A DNA stretch of 18,865 bases. Origin: Burkholderiales bacterium. Lineage in GTDB: Bacteria > Pseudomonadota > Gammaproteobacteria > Burkholderiales > Burkholderiaceae. Numbering within the stretch: the stretch's first letter is position 1; each line of letters starts with the position of its first letter. The notes under the pieces are model-generated. The model worked only from the letters and a program-made list of their open reading frames with translations. It searched no databases and was not told the DNA's origin. The position numbers and the translations under genes are program-made. This document shows, piece after piece, positions 1 to 8,188 of this stretch. The stretch is from positions 1 to 18,865 of the forward strand of contig CANBQJ010000051.1 of NCBI GenBank assembly GCA_947371645.1, read 5' to 3'.

Positions 1-855
1 GACGAGCAGCTCAAGCGCTTCAAGGGCCGCTGGGCCGCCATGGCCATCACCGAGCCCGGCTGCGGGTCCGACTCGGCCGCCATCCGCACGACGGCCCGTC
101 TGGACGGCGACCACTACGTGCTCAACGGCGAAAAAATCTACGTGACCGCCGGCGACCGCGCCGACCTGGTGGTGGTCTGGGCCACCTTGGACAAGAGCCT
201 GGGCCGCGCCGCCATCAAGTCCTTCGTGGTCGAGAAGGGCACGCCCGGCTTCGAGCTGGCCCGCCTGGAGCACAAGCTGGGCATCCGGGCGTCGGACACC
301 GCCGCCTTCCTGCTGAAAGACTGCCGCGTCCCCAAAGCCAACTTGCTGGGCGACCCGTCCATCAACCCGGAGAAGAGCTTCGCCGGCGTGATGCAGACCT
401 TCGACAACACGCGCCCCCTGGTGGCCGCCATGGCCGTGGGCCTGACCCGCGCCTGCATCGAAGAGATGGGCAAGATCCTCACGGCTTGCGGCATGGCCCC
501 AGACTACAAGCGCCCCGCCCACCGCCAGACGGCCGCCGCATCGGCGTTCATCGGCATGCAGGCCGACTACGAGGCCGCCCGCCTGCTCACCTTGCAGGCC
601 GCCTGGATGGCCGACAACGCCCGCCCCAACTCGCTGGAGGCCTCGCTGGCCAAGGCCAAGGCCGGCCGCACCTGCGTGGACGTGGCATTGAAGTGCGTCG
701 AGCTGGCCGGCGCGATGGGCTACAGCGAAACCTCGCTGCTGGAGAAGTGGGCCCGCGACGCCAAGATCCTGGACATCTTCGAGGGCACGCAGCAGATCCA
801 GCTGTTGATCATCGCGCGGCGATTGCTGGGCAAGACATCGGCCGAGCTGAAGTGA
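1..855 (+). CDS. Acyl-CoA dehydrogenase, C-terminal part (5' end outside window)
   Basis: This is the last 284 residues of a flavin-dependent acyl-CoA dehydrogenase, which oxidises an acyl-CoA to the trans-2-enoyl-CoA and passes electrons to ETF. The frame is open from the first base, so the start lies upstream of the window. The sequence MAITEPGCGSDSAAIRTTAR is the family's FAD/substrate-binding segment, followed by the beta domain (LNGEKIYVTAGDRADLVVVW) and the C-terminal helical domain. The C-terminal IFEGTQQIQLLIIAR carries a glutamate (codon 781-783) at the position of the catalytic base in medium-chain acyl-CoA dehydrogenase. Nothing looks broken. The substrate chain length cannot be read from the sequence. 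A carboxylase for acyl-CoA lies about 3.4 kb downstream, which suits a general acyl-CoA region, but the two are not in one operon. Confidence 0.93.
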   Translation, partial: DEQLKRFKGRWAAMAITEPGCGSDSAAIRTTARLDGDHYVLNGEKIYVTAGDRADLVVVWATLDKSLGRAAIKSFVVEKGTPGFELARLEHKLGIRASDTAAFLLKDCRVPKANLLGDPSINPEKSFAGVMQTFDNTRPLVAAMAVGLTRACIEEMGKILTACGMAPDYKRPAHRQTAAASAFIGMQADYEAARLLTLQAAWMADNARPNSLEASLAKAKAGRTCVDVALKCVELAGAMGYSETSLLEKWARDAKILDIFEGTQQIQLLIIARRLLGKTSAELK

Positions 856-858
856 GGC

Positions 859-878
859 GGCGCCCTATGATGGGCGTC
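859..878 (+). promoter_or_regulatory. Short inverted repeat with a -10-like loop between two + genes
   Basis: Three bases after the dehydrogenase stop there is a 7-pair stem (GGCGCCC with GGGCGTC, one G-U pair) around the loop TATGAT. The loop matches the sigma-70 -10 consensus at five of six positions and would put a transcript start about 24 bases before the GNAT start. I see no convincing -35 box 16-18 bases upstream. It could be a weak promoter for the GNAT gene, a weak stem after the dehydrogenase, or chance in GC-rich DNA. Confidence 0.25.
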
Positions 879-901
879 CCCCAACCGCTGCCCGCCACCG
901 C

Positions 902-1537
902 ATGAAGCCCGCACCGTTGACCCTGCCCCATGTGCCCTTGCAAGGCTGGGGCATCCGCCTGCTGCCCTATGCCCCCGAGCTCCACGAGCCTGTGCGCCAG
1001 GCCCTGGACTGCGACGCCGAAGGCTGGGACCTGTTCGCCCTGAGCGGGCAGGGCGGGCACTTTGCCAACTGGTGGGCCATGATCGAGCGCGAGACGGCTG
1101 CCGGCAACTGGCAGGCCTACGCCATCGTCGACGAGGCCTCTGGCCGCGTGGTGGGCACCAGCAGCTTCTTGAACATCAAGCCGGGCCGGCAAAGCGCCGA
1201 GATCGGCGGCACCTTTTTGCACCCCGGCGTGCGGGCCAGCCACGTCAACCCGGCGGCCAAGCTGCTGATGTTGCAACATGCCTTTGGCCACGGCGCCCGC
1301 CGCATCGAGTTGTTGACCGACGCCCGCAACCTGCGCAGCCAGGCCGCGATCGCCAAGCTGGGCGCGGTGCGCGAAGGTGTGCTGCGCCGCGACCGCATCA
1401 CGTGGACGGGCCACATCCGCGACAGCGTGATTTACGCCATCACCGACCTGGACTGGCCACACGTTCAAGCGACGCTGCAACAGCGCCTGCAAAGCCACGT
1501 GCAGGCGCCGGCACCGCTCAACGCCAGTGGTTCGTGA
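902..1537 (+). CDS. GNAT-family N-acetyltransferase (RimJ/RimL-like)
   Basis: A 211-residue protein of the GNAT fold, which moves an acetyl group from acetyl-CoA to an amine. The RimJ/RimL-like core is clear: EIGGTFLHPGVRASHVNPAAK, then LLMLQHAFGHGARRIELLTD, then ARNLRSQAAIAKLGAVREGV, where the N-x-x-S-Q-x-A-I-x-K-L-G-A stretch is the usual acetyl-CoA-binding and beta-bulge region of this subgroup. The start at ATG 902 gives the normal family length, but no good Shine-Dalgarno sequence precedes it. It lies 46 bases after the acyl-CoA dehydrogenase on the same strand and may be co-transcribed. Its last 20 bases overlap the end of the RCC1 gene on the other strand. The substrate (protein N-terminus, amino acid or small molecule) is unknown. 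Confidence 0.88.
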   Translation: MKPAPLTLPHVPLQGWGIRLLPYAPELHEPVRQALDCDAEGWDLFALSGQGGHFANWWAMIERETAAGNWQAYAIVDEASGRVVGTSSFLNIKPGRQSAEIGGTFLHPGVRASHVNPAAKLLMLQHAFGHGARRIELLTDARNLRSQAAIAKLGAVREGVLRRDRITWTGHIRDSVIYAITDLDWPHVQATLQQRLQSHVQAPAPLNASGS

Positions 1538-3176
1538 GGCGCGGGTAGTCCGACAGTGTGAGCTTCAGGGTGCCCACGCCATGCTCGCCCAGCACCACGC
1601 CCGGCACCGGGTCGTCTGACTTGACGGTCGCGCGGCCCAGCGCATTGCGGAAGTTGTGGCCCCATGAGACCACGCGGCCGTCCTGAAGCAGGGCCTGGCT
1701 GTGGGTGTAGCCCGCAGCGATCGACACCACACCCGTCAGGCTGATGCCACCGGTCTCCGACACCACCAACCTGGGCAGCACGGCCTGGTTGCCCGCAGGC
1801 CGGTTGGCCCCGTCACCCAGTTGGCCACCGGTGGCCAGGCCCCAGGCCACCACGCTGCCATCGGCCTGCAAGGCCAGGGCATGGCGGCCGCCGGCCACCA
1901 CCATGGTCACCTTGCCCAGCAGGCTCACCCCATCGCTGCCCTTGACGGGGACGGCGTAAGGCGTGCCCACAAAAGTCTGGTTGCCCTGGCCCATCTGGCC
2001 CGAGCTGTTGTCGCCCCAGGCCCAGACCTGACCGTTCTTGTCCAGCGCCAGGCTGAAGTTGTAGCCGGCCGAGATCTGGACGATGTCCGTCAGCTCGCTG
2101 CCGTCCTGCTTCTTGACCACCACGGGGGTCTTCACCTGAACGGTCAACACCGAGCCGGAGCCGAGGTTGCCCGTGAGGGCCATGTCGTTGCCCCAGGCGT
2201 AGACCTTGCCTTCTGCGCCCAGCGCCAGGTAGAAGGTGCGGCCGGCCGACACGGCCACGATGTCGCGCAAAGGGCCCTTGCCATCGGGGGTCACGATCTG
2301 CGTGGGCAGGCTGGCACTGCTGGCGACCAGGTCGGCTGGCCACTCGCCCCAGCCCACCACGGTGCCATCGTCCTTCAGGGCCACGCTGCCCTGGCTGCCC
2401 ATTTCCACTTGCACCACGTGGTCCAGGTTGGCACGTGCGCTCAGGTCGGGCACGTACACCGGCAACAGCGCCGCATTGAGGATGGCCTTGAGGCCCAGCG
2501 CAAACTGGTCATTGCTGCCCCAGGCCCGCACCTGGCCATCGACCGTCAGGGCGGCGGCCGAGGTCTCGCCTGCGCTGACGCGGGCCACGCCCTGGAGGGC
2601 GAGCTGGCCATCGGCGTCCAGCACCGCAGAGGCCTGGGCCAGGAAGCTCAGGTCCAGGATGCCCTTGTTCTGCCCCAGCACGCCGGAGGGGTTGGCACCC
2701 CAGGCCAGCACGCGGCCATCGCCCAGCCGTGTCAGGCAATAGTCGCCACTGCCTTGCGAGCTGCTGGCGCCATGGATGCCCGTCCAATGGGGCACGGGCT
2801 GGCCTTGAACGGTCAAGGTGGCGCTGACGCCCTGGCCACTGACCGTCACGTGGATGTTGCCCACGCGCAGGGGGCGGATGAGGGTGCAGTCTGCGCTCAC
2901 CACGGCCTGGTCGCTGTCTTGCACGGTGCAGGTCAGCGTGCTGTGCGGCACCTCGCGGCCATCCTTGTCTTTCAGGCCCACCTGCACGGCCGTGTCGGTC
3001 TGCCAGTACAGAGGGGTCGAAGAGGCTGCGGTCAGCGAAGCCGAGGCGGCGTTGCTTGGCGTGGCGTTCGCCGGGGTGCTGTCACCGCCGCCGCCGCAGG
3101 CTGACAGCGCCACCGTGGCGGCCAGGCTGGCGATCAGCGTCCATGGCCCCTGGGGCAGGCGCGCAGATGTGGTCAT
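1518..3176 (-). CDS. Lipoprotein with seven RCC1-type repeats (predicted beta-propeller)
   Basis: A 552-residue predicted lipoprotein. I chose ATG 3176 because AGGAC lies just upstream and because it opens directly into a lipoprotein signal: MTTSARLPQGPW, a hydrophobic stretch, then the lipobox LSAC with Cys27 followed by GGGG; the same frame stays open to 3242. After a Ser/Thr/Ala-rich linker comes an Ig-like segment (about residues 50-125, with several cysteines). The rest holds seven copies of the RCC1 pattern xALxxDGxVxxWGxNxxxxLG, for example FSLALDKNGQVWAWGDNSSG and HALALQADGSVVAWG. Seven repeats match the seven-bladed propeller of RCC1 proteins. The eukaryotic role in guanine-nucleotide exchange does not carry over; bacterial versions are usually uncharacterised cell-envelope proteins. 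It should be anchored to a membrane facing the periplasm or outside. The ligand is unknown. Confidence 0.88.
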   Translation of the reverse strand: MTTSARLPQGPWTLIASLAATVALSACGGGGDSTPANATPSNAASASLTAASSTPLYWQTDTAVQVGLKDKDGREVPHSTLTCTVQDSDQAVVSADCTLIRPLRVGNIHVTVSGQGVSATLTVQGQPVPHWTGIHGASSSQGSGDYCLTRLGDGRVLAWGANPSGVLGQNKGILDLSFLAQASAVLDADGQLALQGVARVSAGETSAAALTVDGQVRAWGSNDQFALGLKAILNAALLPVYVPDLSARANLDHVVQVEMGSQGSVALKDDGTVVGWGEWPADLVASSASLPTQIVTPDGKGPLRDIVAVSAGRTFYLALGAEGKVYAWGNDMALTGNLGSGSVLTVQVKTPVVVKKQDGSELTDIVQISAGYNFSLALDKNGQVWAWGDNSSGQMGQGNQTFVGTPYAVPVKGSDGVSLLGKVTMVVAGGRHALALQADGSVVAWGLATGGQLGDGANRPAGNQAVLPRLVVSETGGISLTGVVSIAAGYTHSQALLQDGRVVSWGHNFRNALGRATVKSDDPVPGVVLGEHGVGTLKLTLSDYPRLTNHWR

Positions 3177-3203
3177 TGAAGGTCCTGTTTTTTGGTTGGT
3201 GTG

Positions 3204-3222
3204 GCTGCGGCGCATCCGCAGC
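3204..3222 (-). promoter_or_regulatory. Hairpin in the RCC1 gene leader
   Basis: A perfect 7-base inverted repeat, GCTGCGG and CCGCAGC around a 5-base loop, lies 28 bases upstream of the RCC1 lipoprotein start. A poor -10-like TATGGT (minus strand, 3237-3232) sits just upstream, so the hairpin could be at the 5' end of the message. The rest of the 289-base gap to the YceI gene (3177-3465) shows only GC-rich sequence with no gene. Confidence 0.3.
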
Positions 3223-3436
3223 GGGTGACGGACCATACCCATTTGCTGGCCGGCGCTGTAACAGCCTGAAAGGACTGTGTGGGGCCTGACATGCGTCGCA
3301 AGGCCCTGGGCAAGGGCGCAGACAGGCGTGGCGCCGCCGGCGCCGGTGTTTCGCCTGCTTGCGCCAACCCCGCATTCAGGGGCCCGTGGGCCTGGTCACC
3401 CGTTGTCGGTTGCGCGCCGTTCGCATGGCGCGTGCA

Positions 3437-3453
3437 GACGCCAAGCCGGCGTC
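3437..3453 (-). terminator. Possible weak terminator after the YceI gene
   Basis: GACGCC and GGCGTC form a perfect 6-pair stem with a 5-base loop, 12 bases past the YceI stop codon. There is no T-run after it, so it is not a standard intrinsic terminator. It may slow transcription or protect the 3' end, or it may be chance. Confidence 0.25.
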
Positions 3454-3465
3454 GCGCGCGAAGCC

Positions 3466-4065
3466 TCAGTCGGCGGCCACGGCCTCGACCTGGATGCGCA
3501 ACGTCACGGCCATGTTGAAGCCCCAGTCCTTGCCCGCACTGATCCCATAGTCTTCGCGGTTGAGCGTGGCCTGGGCATCGGCGCCGCACCAGTCGCGCTT
3601 GAGCATGGGATGGGGCATGCACTTGAAGGTGTTGACCTGCAGCGTCAAGGGCTTGCTCACGCCATGCAGGGTCAGCACACCGGTGACCTGCGTGGGCACC
3701 CCCTTGACCCAGCCCTCCAGCTTGCCCTTGTAGCTGGCAGTCGGGTACCTGGCCGTGTCGAAGAACTCAGGGCTGCGTGCCTTGTCGTTCATGGCCTCCA
3801 GGCCGTAGTCGATGCTGGCCACGTCGATCGTGACGTCCAGCTCGCCGGTCTGTGCCGCTTTGTCCAGCACCACCTTGCCGCTGTTCTTGTTGAACTTGCC
3901 CCGCCACACCGACATGCCGGCCATGTGGTCGGCCTCGAAGCTGGGGAAGGTGTGGGTCGGGTCCAGCGTGTAGGTGGCCGGGGCGGCGTGGGCGGCCGCC
4001 ACGCACAGCAACATCCAGGCGGACAAGGCCAGACGAGGGCCTGCGTGCAGCGGTGTGGGCGTCAT
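3466..4065 (-). CDS. YceI-family secreted protein
   Basis: A 199-residue protein with a Sec signal peptide (hydrophobic LALSAWMLLCVAAAHAA, predicted cut after residue 28) and a full YceI domain, a lipocalin-like barrel that binds long hydrophobic (isoprenoid-type) molecules in the periplasm. Family marks are YTLDPTHTFPSFEADHMAG at the N-terminus, SPEFFDTARYPTASY in the middle and the C-terminal CMPHPMLKRDWCGADAQATL, NREDYGIS. ATG 4065 is preceded by AAGGAA six bases upstream; the frame extends to 4170 but without a signal peptide at its start. Two cysteines in the CMPHP...WCGAD segment could form a disulfide. It is transcribed away from the carboxylase gene. Ligand and physiological role cannot be told; some family members respond to base or osmotic stress. 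Confidence 0.92.
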   Translation of the reverse strand: MTPTPLHAGPRLALSAWMLLCVAAAHAAPATYTLDPTHTFPSFEADHMAGMSVWRGKFNKNSGKVVLDKAAQTGELDVTIDVASIDYGLEAMNDKARSPEFFDTARYPTASYKGKLEGWVKGVPTQVTGVLTLHGVSKPLTLQVNTFKCMPHPMLKRDWCGADAQATLNREDYGISAGKDWGFNMAVTLRIQVEAVAAD

Positions 4066-4226
4066 GAAATTCCTTCCGATGATGGGGATGCCATTGTGCC
4101 GTGTCTTGCCCTTGCTCCCCATCTGCAGGTGATGTCGCCCGTCGCCCTGAAGGCGCTGCGCCCAGGGCATCTCGGGCTAGGATCCGGTGTTGGCCGCACG
4201 TCAGGCGGCTGTCGAACCCCTGAGCC
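4066..4226. promoter_or_regulatory. Divergent intergenic region between YceI and carboxylase genes
   Basis: This 161-base gap must hold the start signals of both divergent genes. On the minus strand CACAAT (4098-4093) is a fair -10 about 28 bases before the YceI start. On the plus strand TAGGAT (4178-4183) is a fair -10 about 43 bases before the carboxylase start. Neither has a convincing -35 at the right spacing, so both are weak calls. Confidence 0.35.
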
Positions 4227-7200
4227 ATGCCCATTGCCGCCACGCCCGCACTGCTGATCGCCAACCGAGGCGAGATCGCCATCCGCATTGCGCGCGCCGC
4301 CGCCGAGCTGGGCTGGCGCACTGTTGGCTTGCTGGCGCAAGACGATGCCCAGGCCCAGCACGCCAGCCACATGGACGCGGCCCACACCCTGCCTGGCAAG
4401 GGTGTGGCGGCGTTTTTGAACATCGCGCAGGTGGTGGCCGCCGCGCTGGCCGAAGGCTGCACGCACGTGCACCCCGGCTATGGGCTGCTCAGCGAGAACG
4501 CCGACTTCGCACGTGCTTGCGCGCAAACCGGCCTCACTTTCGTGGGCCCCTCTCCTGAGGTGCTGGACCTGCTGGGCGACAAGGCCCGCGCCCGCGCCTT
4601 GGCCCGCGAGCTGAAGGTGCCCCTCACGCTTGGCATCGACCAGGCCACGACCTTGGCCCAAGCCCAGCACTTCATGGCCGATCTGCAGGGCCGTCAGCCG
4701 CATGCCGCCCTCATGGTCAAGGCCCTGGCCGGTGGCGGCGGGCGCGGCATGCGCATCGTCACGCATGCAGAGCAGCTGCCCGAGGCCTTTGCCCGCTGCA
4801 CCGCCGAAGCCCTGGCCGCCTTTGGCCGAGGCGACTTGTATGTGGAGCAGCTGGTGCAGCGTGCCCGCCACGTGGAGGTGCAGGTGCTGGGCGATGGCAG
4901 CGGCGCGGCCAGCCACGTGTGGGAGCGCGACTGCACTGTGCAGCGCAACCATCAAAAGCTGGTGGAGCTCGCACCTGCCCCCAGGCTGGACCCGGCGCTG
5001 CGCCGCCACCTGCTCGACGCGGCGGTGCGCCTGGCCCAGGCGGTGAAGCTGCGCGGCCTGTGCACCTTCGAGTTCCTGCTGGACCTGGACAGCGCCGGTG
5101 CTCACCAGGGCAGCCCGGCCTGGTACTTCATGGAAGCCAACCCCCGCCTGCAGGTGGAGCACACCGTGACCGAGGCCATCACCGGCCTGGACCTGGTGCG
5201 GGCCCAGCTGCAGCTGTCTGAAGGCGCCACTTTGGCCGCGCTTGGCCTCACCCAGCCCGACATCCCGCAGCCCCAAGGTTGTGCCGTGCAGCTGCGCATC
5301 AACGTCGAGCGCATGGGCCCCGATGGCCAGGCCTTGCCCGCAGGCGGCACCGTGCGTGCCTACGAGCCGCCGGCCGGCCCCGGCATCCGGGTGGACGGCT
5401 GTGGCCACATTGGCCTGCAGCCTCACCCGGGCTTCGACACGCTGCTGGCCAAGGTCATCGTGCACCACCCGCTGGGCTGGGCTCAGGCCCTGCCTCGCGC
5501 GCAACGCGCCCTGGCCGAGTTCCGCCTCGATGGCGTCGACAACAACATCGCCTTCCTGCAGGCCGTGCTGGCCCACGCCGACTTCGCCCCTTACGACGTG
5601 AGCACCCGCTGGCTCGGTCTGCACGGTGCCGCCTTGCTGGCCAGTGCCGCTCAGCAACCCAGGCCGCGTGAGCTGACGCATGCCTGGCATGCCAGCGCAT
5701 CGCCAGCCGGTGAGCGCGCACAGGAAGCCGCCTTGCCCGAAGGCAGCATCCCCCTGCGCGCCCACGTGCCCGGCTCGCTGGTGCAGTTGTGCGTGCCCGT
5801 GGGCGAGCTGGTGGCCCCGGGCCAGCGCGTGGGCCTCATCGAAGCCATGAAAATGGAGTTCGAGCTGCTGGCCCCACAAGGTGGCCGCGTGGTGGCCTGG
5901 TTGGTGGAACCAGGCACCGTGGTGCAGGAAGGCCAGCTCATCGTGGCCATCGTGCCTTCTCAAGATGCCGACCACCTGGCGGCCGTGCGCACCCAGCGCC
6001 CCGACCCCGACCACATCCGCCCTGACCTGGCCGACGTCATCGAGCGCCACTCGGTGACGCTGGACGCCCGCCGCCCCGAGGCCGTGGCCAGGCGCCACGC
6101 CAAAGGCCACCGCACCGCCCGCGAAAACGTCGATGCCTTCCTCGATGAGGGCAGCTTCATCGAATACGGCGCCCTGGCCCTGGCCTCGCAACGCCGCCGC
6201 CACACCGAGGCCGAGCTCATCACCCGCAGCCCCGCCGACGGCCTGGTCACCGGCCTGGGCACCGTCAACGCCGCGCAGTTTGGCGAGCAGGCCGCGCGCT
6301 GCATGGTGCTGGCCTACGACTACACGGTGTTCGCCGGCACGCAGGGCATCGTCAACCACAAGAAGACCGACCGCATGCTGCACCTGGCCCTGCAACGCCA
6401 GCTGCCGCTCATCCTGTGGGCCGAAGGCGGCGGTGGCCGCCCCAACGACGAATACCCCGGCGTCAGCCTGCTGGACAACATGACCTTTCTGGGCATGGCG
6501 CGCCTGAGCGGCCAGGCGCCCACCGTGGCGATCGTCAACGGCCGCTGCTTTGCGGGCAACGCGTCCTTGGCCGGTTGCTGCGACGTCATCATCGCCACCC
6601 GCGACACCACCATCGGCATGGCCGGCCCCGCCATGATCGAAGGCGGGGGCCTGGGCAGCTTCACGCCAGAAGAGGTGGGCCCGGTGAGCATGCAAGCGCC
6701 CAATGGCGTCATCGACATCGTGGTGGACGACGAGCTGGATGCCGTGCGCGTGGCCCAGCAGTACATGGGCTACTTCCAGGGCCGCAGCACCAGCTGGCAA
6801 TGCGCCGACCAACGCCCCCTGCGCCATGTGGTGCCCGAGCAGCGCACCCGCGTCTACGACGTGCGCGAGGTGCTGCACACCCTGTGCGACACGGGCAGCG
6901 TGCTGGAGCTGCGCCGCGACTTCGCGCCCGGCCTCATCACCGTGCTGGCGCGCCTGGAAGGGCGCGCTGTGGGCCTGATCGCCAATGACCCGCGCCACCT
7001 GGGCGGCGCCATCGACGCGCCAGGCGCCGACAAGGCCGCGCGCTTCATGCAGCTGTGCGACGCCTATGACATCCCGTTGATTGCCTTGTGCGACACGCCC
7101 GGCTTCATGGTCGGGCCGGATTCTGAGCAGACCGCCACCGTGCGGCACTTCTCGCGCATGTTCCTGGCCGCAGCCAGCCTCACCGTGCCCTACTTCACCG

Positions 7201-7568
7201 TGGTGCTGCGCAAGGGTTATGGCCTGGGTGCGCAGGCCATGACGGCTGGCAGCCTGCTGGCGCCGGAGTTCACCATCGCCTGGCCCACGGGTGAATTTGG
7301 CCCCATGGGCTTTGAAGGCGCCGTCAAGCTGGGCTTTGGCAAGCAGCTGCAAAGCATCGAAGACCCGGTGCAGCGCCAGCAGGTGTTCGACCAGCTGGTG
7401 GCCGAAGCCTACAAACGTGGCAAGGCCCTGAACATGGCCGCCCACCTGGAGCTGGACGACGTCATTGACCCCGCCGACACCCGCCGCTGGCTGCTGCGTG
7501 GCCTGGCTGCCATGCCGCTGCCGGCACCCCGCAACGGCCGCAAACGCCCCTTCGTGGACGCCTGGTGA
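4227..7568 (+). CDS. Single-chain biotin-dependent acyl-CoA carboxylase (BC-BCCP-CT)
   Basis: A 1113-residue protein that carries a whole acyl-CoA carboxylase in one chain: biotin is carboxylated with ATP and bicarbonate, then the carboxyl group moves to an acyl-CoA. Residues 1 to about 465 are biotin carboxylase (ANRGEIAIRIARA, HPGYGLLSEN, the ATP-grasp loop GGGGRGM, and MEANPRLQVEHTVTE with the catalytic E, N and R). Residues about 508-580 are the biotin carrier, with EAMKM and the biotinylated Lys542. Residues about 590-1110 are the carboxyltransferase (GTQGIVNHKKTDRM, EGGGGRPND, CDTPGFMVGP, GYGLGAQAM). Only about 40 residues separate the first two domains, so I see no full BT domain such as PCC-alpha and pyruvate carboxylase have. 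The overall plan recalls the single-chain long-chain acyl-CoA carboxylases. The substrate (acetyl-, propionyl- or longer acyl-CoA) is not readable. ATG 4227 has no clear ribosome site. A DUF4442 gene follows after 76 bases. Confidence 0.95.
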   Translation: MPIAATPALLIANRGEIAIRIARAAAELGWRTVGLLAQDDAQAQHASHMDAAHTLPGKGVAAFLNIAQVVAAALAEGCTHVHPGYGLLSENADFARACAQTGLTFVGPSPEVLDLLGDKARARALARELKVPLTLGIDQATTLAQAQHFMADLQGRQPHAALMVKALAGGGGRGMRIVTHAEQLPEAFARCTAEALAAFGRGDLYVEQLVQRARHVEVQVLGDGSGAASHVWERDCTVQRNHQKLVELAPAPRLDPALRRHLLDAAVRLAQAVKLRGLCTFEFLLDLDSAGAHQGSPAWYFMEANPRLQVEHTVTEAITGLDLVRAQLQLSEGATLAALGLTQPDIPQPQGCAVQLRINVERMGPDGQALPAGGTVRAYEPPAGPGIRVDGCGHIGLQPHPGFDTLLAKVIVHHPLGWAQALPRAQRALAEFRLDGVDNNIAFLQAVLAHADFAPYDVSTRWLGLHGAALLASAAQQPRPRELTHAWHASASPAGERAQEAALPEGSIPLRAHVPGSLVQLCVPVGELVAPGQRVGLIEAMKMEFELLAPQGGRVVAWLVEPGTVVQEGQLIVAIVPSQDADHLAAVRTQRPDPDHIRPDLADVIERHSVTLDARRPEAVARRHAKGHRTARENVDAFLDEGSFIEYGALALASQRRRHTEAELITRSPADGLVTGLGTVNAAQFGEQAARCMVLAYDYTVFAGTQGIVNHKKTDRMLHLALQRQLPLILWAEGGGGRPNDEYPGVSLLDNMTFLGMARLSGQAPTVAIVNGRCFAGNASLAGCCDVIIATRDTTIGMAGPAMIEGGGLGSFTPEEVGPVSMQAPNGVIDIVVDDELDAVRVAQQYMGYFQGRSTSWQCADQRPLRHVVPEQRTRVYDVREVLHTLCDTGSVLELRRDFAPGLITVLARLEGRAVGLIANDPRHLGGAIDAPGADKAARFMQLCDAYDIPLIALCDTPGFMVGPDSEQTATVRHFSRMFLAAASLTVPYFTVVLRKGYGLGAQAMTAGSLLAPEFTIAWPTGEFGPMGFEGAVKLGFGKQLQSIEDPVQRQQVFDQLVAEAYKRGKALNMAAHLELDDVIDPADTRRWLLRGLAAMPLPAPRNGRKRPFVDAW

Positions 7569-7644
7569 TCTGCCTCCGGCTGGGCTACCATCGCGCCCAG
7601 AGATATTTCGCTTGTGAACCATTTTTGCCGTGCAAGGAGTGCCC

Positions 7645-8157
7645 ATGACCACCCGCCGCCCCAACCAGCTGGCCCAGCGCGTCGCCTCGATGAAGAAGGT
7701 GCCGGCGCCCCTGCAACCCTGGCTCATCAGCAAGCTGCTGGGCAGCGTGGTGCCGCTGGTGGGCACGGCCGGCCTGCGCTTTGAAGAAATCGGCCCAGAG
7801 CGGGTGGTCGTCACCGTGCGCAACCGGCGCAAGGTGCAAAACCACATCAAGGGCCTGCACGCCGCCACCATGGCCCTGCTGGCCGAAACCGCCACGGGCT
7901 TTTGCGTGGGCATGAACCTGCCCGACGACAAGCTGCCCCTGATCAAGACCATGAAGGTGGACTACCTCAAGCGCGCTTCGGGCGACATGAAGGCCGTGGC
8001 CCAGCTGCGGCCCGAGCAGGTGCAGCAGATCCTCACGCAGGACAAAGGCGAGGTCACGGTGCCCGTCACCATCACCGACGACTCCGGTCTGTCCCCCATC
8101 CAGTGCGAGATGACCTGGGCCTGGGTGCCCAAGGTGCGGAAAACAACAAGCGCGTGA
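7645..8157 (+). CDS. DUF4442 hotdog-fold protein, thioesterase-like
   Basis: A 170-residue protein of the DUF4442 family, which has the hotdog fold of PaaI-type acyl-CoA thioesterases. Supporting segments are LRFEEIGPERVVVTVRNRRK, NHIKGLHAATMALLAETATG (the central helix that packs in the fold, usually followed by substrate contacts) and LIKTMKVDYLKRASGDMKAV. ATG 7645 is chosen because AAGGAG (7634-7639) lies five bases upstream; a GTG at 7630 in the same frame overlaps that site and is rejected. It follows the acyl-CoA carboxylase by 76 bases on the same strand and may share its message, which fits a role in acyl-CoA chemistry. Many DUF4442 proteins have no tested activity, so hydrolysis of a CoA thioester is an inference. 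Confidence 0.85.
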   Translation: MTTRRPNQLAQRVASMKKVPAPLQPWLISKLLGSVVPLVGTAGLRFEEIGPERVVVTVRNRRKVQNHIKGLHAATMALLAETATGFCVGMNLPDDKLPLIKTMKVDYLKRASGDMKAVAQLRPEQVQQILTQDKGEVTVPVTITDDSGLSPIQCEMTWAWVPKVRKTTSA

Positions 8158-8188
8158 TTTAGGGCCGCGAAGTGTCACTTTTGCGTCT

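Noticed and set aside
1700..2800. Repeat array in DNA, such as a CRISPR
   Set aside because: The periodic similarity comes from protein-level RCC1 repeats with diverged codons and irregular spacing.
1701..3104. A 467-residue plus-strand frame opposite the RCC1 gene
   Set aside because: Its apparent internal repetition is only the mirror of the RCC1 repeats on the real strand.
7630..7644. GTG 7630 as the start of the DUF4442 gene
   Set aside because: It would overlap the clear AAGGAG ribosome site that serves ATG 7645.
4062..7952. A 1296-residue open frame on the minus strand opposite the carboxylase and DUF4442 genes
   Set aside because: It lies antisense to genes with clear domains, reads as low-complexity His/Gln/Gly/Ala-rich protein and has no family motifs. 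Strong G/C bias at third positions creates such frames.
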